Both the position numbers and the translations under genes were made by a program. A model generated the notes under the pieces. That model searched no databases, was not told the DNA's origin, and worked only from the letters and a program-made list of their open reading frames with translations. A stretch of 8,234 nucleotides of DNA from Fimbriimonadaceae bacterium (GTDB lineage: Bacteria; Armatimonadota; Fimbriimonadia; Fimbriimonadales; Fimbriimonadaceae), in NCBI GenBank assembly GCA_014380605.1, contig JACMJO010000202.1, forward strand, positions 1-8,234, in the 5' to 3' direction. This document shows, piece by piece, positions 5,785-8,234 of the stretch (position 1 is its first letter; each line of letters begins with the position of its first letter).

Positions 5785-7746
5785 TTTCACCCGATCCCCC
5801 ACGATCTCAAAGGTGTACTTCTTGCCCAAGATGGTCAGGTTGCGGAGGGTCAGCTTCTTCCATTCCTTTGGCAGGTTAGGCGCGATGCTGAGCACCTTCC
5901 CATTCTTCAGCGGAATAGACCATTGCGCCCCCGGCGCCTTCTTATCGTCGATCCGAATTCCCGCAAACCCATAAAGCACCGCCTGCAGCGACCCCGCCGC
6001 CCCGGTGGTGAAATAGGTTCGGCTAGAGTTCCGCTTCTCACTGAACAGGAGAAATGGAGGCTTCACAAACGGCTTCCAACTATCGTGCCAAGCCTTGTAT
6101 GCCTTATCCTTCTCCCCCAACCGAGCCCAAATGATGCTGTGGATGGAATCGGTCATCGCCGGCCCATTCTTCGTGACCTTGTCCGCAAACCGCCCCATCA
6201 TCGCCCGAGCCTGCTTCTCCGCCGGAGGGTACTGAAGGGGATAGATGCTGAGGACGGCAGCGGCTTGCTTGTAGCCGCGAAGAGCGTCGTTGTCGTAGGT
6301 GAGAAATGACTTGTCGTCTTTGGGGAGGTTGTATTGCTGTCCCGTCGCCCATTGGGCGAGCAGATTGGTGTACAGGTCGTTGTCGCCAATGTGATTCTCA
6401 TCGGGAGACATGGTGCCCTTGATCTCCCGCAGGCCGTTAGCCCGTTGCGAGCGAAGGCTGTAGAATCCCGCCGCTCCATTTCGCATCCGTTGTGCATCCT
6501 CATTTGAAACCAAACCGAGAGACGCGGCCTGGGAAACCGACCAAGCTACCGAACCAGTGATGTGATCCTGGAACTTGCTTGGTCCTGGCACAGTTTCCTT
6601 TCCTGAAACGCTCGACTCCCATGGGTACTTTGTTCCCGCTGGTGGCCCGCCCGCCCAACCTGTGGGCTGTGCCATCAATCCTTTCCCGGTTGGCTTTCCA
6701 GCCATTAGCCAAGCGGCCATGTTTTCCCTGGCCCTGTCTCGCCGCGCTAGGCGGTAAGCAGGAATCGCCTTTGCCCGCTCAGGATCGATCAAAGCCAAAG
6801 CCGGAAACACCCAGATATCCGCATCCCAGAACACGTGCCCATTGTAAATATCCGAACTCAACCCCATCGGGCTAACCGACATCTTCCCATCCCGATGAAT
6901 CGCCCCCCGAAGGTAGAACAGCGCAGATCGGATGAACTGCTGGTCTTCAACCGGACCATCGATCTCGATGTCGGTTGTGCCGGGCTTGTCGCCAGCGGCT
7001 TGCAGAAGTTGATCGAAGGACGGTTGGTTCTCTGAAGGCGTTAGCGAGTAGACCCTCTCGATCGTCAGCGATCCTGCGTCATCCACGACACCATTAAGCC
7101 GCGTTCCGGCGCGGACAAACTCATGTTCCTTCTTCGCGAGGCCGCTTGTTGTCGTTGAGATTCTGATCTTTCTTCCGTTCGGACCGATGAGCCATGTTGC
7201 TAGGTCGGGGTCCCTTTCCTTGGGGGATTCTGCGTCCGTGTTTTGGAACAGAACGGAAAACTCCTTGCCGCCGGCATTCTTGATCGTGACCCGTTGACCC
7301 CAAATCGCGCGTTGAGGATCAATTGTGCATTCAAGAGTAGTGGGACAACCACCGAGTGACCAGTAGGACGCTTGAAATGTTCCGAGCCTGAGGTCTAGGC
7401 GAGATTCGTATGGTTTCGTGCGATCAATCGCAAAGGACTTTGAGAACCCGAATCCCGAAGGGTTTAGCAGCGGCTCAATCTTCTCTTCGCCTTTCTGCTG
7501 GTAGTTGTCAATGGCAAACAAGGACAACCCATCTTTGCTCGCAGCCGAACCATCCGCGCCGAACCGGACCCCGATCAGTCCATTCCAAAGCAAAGCTGGC
7601 GTTTGGACACTCGGGTCCAGGTTGGTGATGATCCAGGGATCGACGGGCGCAACTTTCACAGCCGTCGCTGGCTTATCACCAGGCTTTGACGAGCAACCAA
7701 ACGCCAAGACCCCAACCAAAGCCAACGTGATTACACGCACACTCAC
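5773..7746 (-). CDS. GH65-like glycoside hydrolase/phosphorylase, predicted lipoprotein
   Basis: From GTG 7746 the product is 657 residues. It opens with a lipoprotein signal: an Arg at residue 4, the hydrophobic run VITLALVGVLAFG, and C18 followed by SSK, so it is probably lipid-anchored outside the cytoplasmic membrane. The lipobox is a variant (Ala at -3). The catalytic (alpha/alpha)6 domain shows GH65 signatures: GHVFWDADIW (303-312), a YPWESSVSG segment (374-382), an HITGSVAW stretch (395-402), and MSPDENH followed by DLYTN (446-461). E450 is the likely general acid. A C-terminal beta domain ends with an LPKEW segment and short strands. Known relatives act on alpha-glucosides such as trehalose, kojibiose or collagen-linked glucose; hydrolase versus phosphorylase cannot be decided. 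An upstream frame extension to 7914 overlaps the permease and lacks a signal at its start, so it was rejected; GTG 7740 is an alternative. No clear ribosome-binding site was found. It is divergent from the permease and upstream of Fic. Confidence 0.85.
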   Translation of the reverse strand: MSVRVITLALVGVLAFGCSSKPGDKPATAVKVAPVDPWIITNLDPSVQTPALLWNGLIGVRFGADGSAASKDGLSLFAIDNYQQKGEEKIEPLLNPSGFGFSKSFAIDRTKPYESRLDLRLGTFQASYWSLGGCPTTLECTIDPQRAIWGQRVTIKNAGGKEFSVLFQNTDAESPKERDPDLATWLIGPNGRKIRISTTTSGLAKKEHEFVRAGTRLNGVVDDAGSLTIERVYSLTPSENQPSFDQLLQAAGDKPGTTDIEIDGPVEDQQFIRSALFYLRGAIHRDGKMSVSPMGLSSDIYNGHVFWDADIWVFPALALIDPERAKAIPAYRLARRDRARENMAAWLMAGKPTGKGLMAQPTGWAGGPPAGTKYPWESSVSGKETVPGPSKFQDHITGSVAWSVSQAASLGLVSNEDAQRMRNGAAGFYSLRSQRANGLREIKGTMSPDENHIGDNDLYTNLLAQWATGQQYNLPKDDKSFLTYDNDALRGYKQAAAVLSIYPLQYPPAEKQARAMMGRFADKVTKNGPAMTDSIHSIIWARLGEKDKAYKAWHDSWKPFVKPPFLLFSEKRNSSRTYFTTGAAGSLQAVLYGFAGIRIDDKKAPGAQWSIPLKNGKVLSIAPNLPKEWKKLTLRNLTILGKKYTFEIVGDRVKVQS

Positions 7747-7766
7747 ATTTTGCTTAACCGCATGCG

Positions 7767-7775
7767 TGATATGAT
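7767..7775 (+). promoter_or_regulatory. Candidate extended -10 promoter for the MFS permease
   Basis: TGATATGAT gives an extended -10 (TG, one base, then TATGAT at 7770-7775, five of six matches to TATAAT). No good -35 is present at 16-18 bases, which extended -10 promoters tolerate. Transcription would begin near 7782, leaving a leader of about 10 bases before ATG 7792. This would rule out the upstream in-frame ATGs at 7762 and 7771 as starts. It assumes a housekeeping sigma factor of the usual specificity. Confidence 0.4.
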
Positions 7776-7783
7776 CATTCCCC

Positions 7784-7788
7784 AGGAG
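7784..7788 (+). promoter_or_regulatory. Ribosome-binding site choosing the permease start
   Basis: AGGAG lies three bases before ATG 7792, closer than usual. It is the only Shine-Dalgarno-like sequence near the three possible in-frame ATGs, so it favours 7792. Confidence 0.45.
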
Positions 7789-7791
7789 TTC

Positions 7792-8234
7792 ATGTCCAAC
7801 GACGCCACGATCGAGTCGAACTACCCAAGGCAGACGCCTCCGATTCTCTACAACCCTTGGGCTTACGTTCCGCTGCTGTATTTCATGCAGGCGATCCCGG
7901 TGACGATCGTCCAAGAGGTCGCCGCGATCCTCTACAAGGACCTCGGCATCGCAAACGAGCCCATTGTGCGCTGGACCTCGCTCATCTCGCTTCCCTGGTC
8001 CATGCAGTTCCTCTTCGGACCCCTGGTCGACCTAAACGCCACGAAAAGACGCTGGATTCTCGCCGGACAGTTTGTCATCGCCATCGGCCTGGGCGCGACC
8101 GCCCTTCTCCTCGCCGTCCCCAACTCATTCGAGATCACCCTCCTGATCCTGGGCGCGACCGCGATCACCTCCGCGCTCTGCAACATTGCTACCGACGGCT
8201 TCTACATCCTCTCCACCACCAAGGACCAGCAAGC
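7792..8234 (+). CDS. MFS permease of the AmpG/PAT type, N-terminal part
   Basis: The frame from ATG 7792 runs off the window after 147 codons, about a third of a normal 400-450-residue permease. After a polar leader of about 20 residues it shows four membrane segments: roughly 24-46 (starting PWAYVPLLYF), 60-79 (ending FGPLVD), 88-110, and 114-140. The TM1 segment PLLYFMQAIPVTIVQE, the GPLVD loop between TM2 and TM3 followed by a KRRW basic patch, and the NIATDGFYIL segment in TM4 resemble the AmpG/acetyl-CoA-transporter branch of the major facilitator superfamily. AmpG itself imports muropeptides, but many relatives of unknown substrate sit beside glycosidase genes, as here. Import of a sugar released by the divergent GH65-like lipoprotein is a reasonable inference. 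ATG 7762 and 7771 are in-frame alternatives without ribosome-binding sites. The gap to the divergent gene is only 45 bases, so the two promoters must be crowded together or overlap coding sequence. Confidence 0.85.
   Translation, partial: MSNDATIESNYPRQTPPILYNPWAYVPLLYFMQAIPVTIVQEVAAILYKDLGIANEPIVRWTSLISLPWSMQFLFGPLVDLNATKRRWILAGQFVIAIGLGATALLLAVPNSFEITLLILGATAITSALCNIATDGFYILSTTKDQQ

Noticed and set aside
7747..7914. In-frame extension of the GH65-like gene upstream of GTG 7746
   Set aside because: It would bury the lipoprotein signal 56 residues inside the protein, is polar low-complexity sequence, and overlaps the well-supported permease on the other strand.

Overview
The window reads as an ordinary chromosomal segment from a free-living heterotrophic bacterium. 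A lipobox-type lipoprotein suggests a cell with an outer envelope or periplasm. The mix of a keto-acid dehydrogenase, a GH65-type glycosidase beside an AmpG-like MFS permease, and short degenerate intergenic repeats would fit Armatimonadota (Fimbriimonadia-like) or a similar environmental phylum. That placement is an impression and is not proved by anything here.

Layout. 1-495 (+) is the C-terminal part of a 2-oxo-acid dehydrogenase E1 beta subunit, entering from outside the window. It is closed by a strong hairpin (498-532) that also serves the convergent gene. 544-1296 (-) is a NodB-like polysaccharide deacetylase homologue whose usual metal-binding histidines appear replaced. 1297-1632 has no gene but holds a small perfect inverted repeat, a 10-bp-phased CGAA repeat (1381-1440) and a long hairpin (1574-1637) that would bury the ribosome-binding site and start of the next gene. 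1633-4638 (+) is a 1001-residue PLD-nuclease/superfamily 2 helicase/DUF3427 protein, visibly AT-richer than its right flank. Directly after its stop codon, and in the same frame, lies an 80-codon C-terminal remnant of a Vsr mismatch endonuclease (4639-4884, +). 4927-5724 (-) is a compact class II Fic protein. 5750-5784 is a tandem heptamer array overlapping the stop codon of the next gene. 5773-7746 (-) is a GH65-like lipoprotein glycosidase. 7792-8234 (+) is the start of an AmpG/PAT-type MFS permease, leaving the window.

Functionally the right third looks like a carbohydrate locus: an envelope-anchored glycosidase or phosphorylase divergent from a transporter, with Fic possibly co-transcribed downstream of the glycosidase. 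The middle is a small accessory patch (nuclease-helicase, broken vsr, Fic) resembling genome-defence or DNA-modification-associated gene content. Its composition break and the truncated vsr suggest that the helicase was acquired by recombination at an older vsr locus. No tRNA, rRNA, CRISPR array, transposase or complete insertion sequence was seen.
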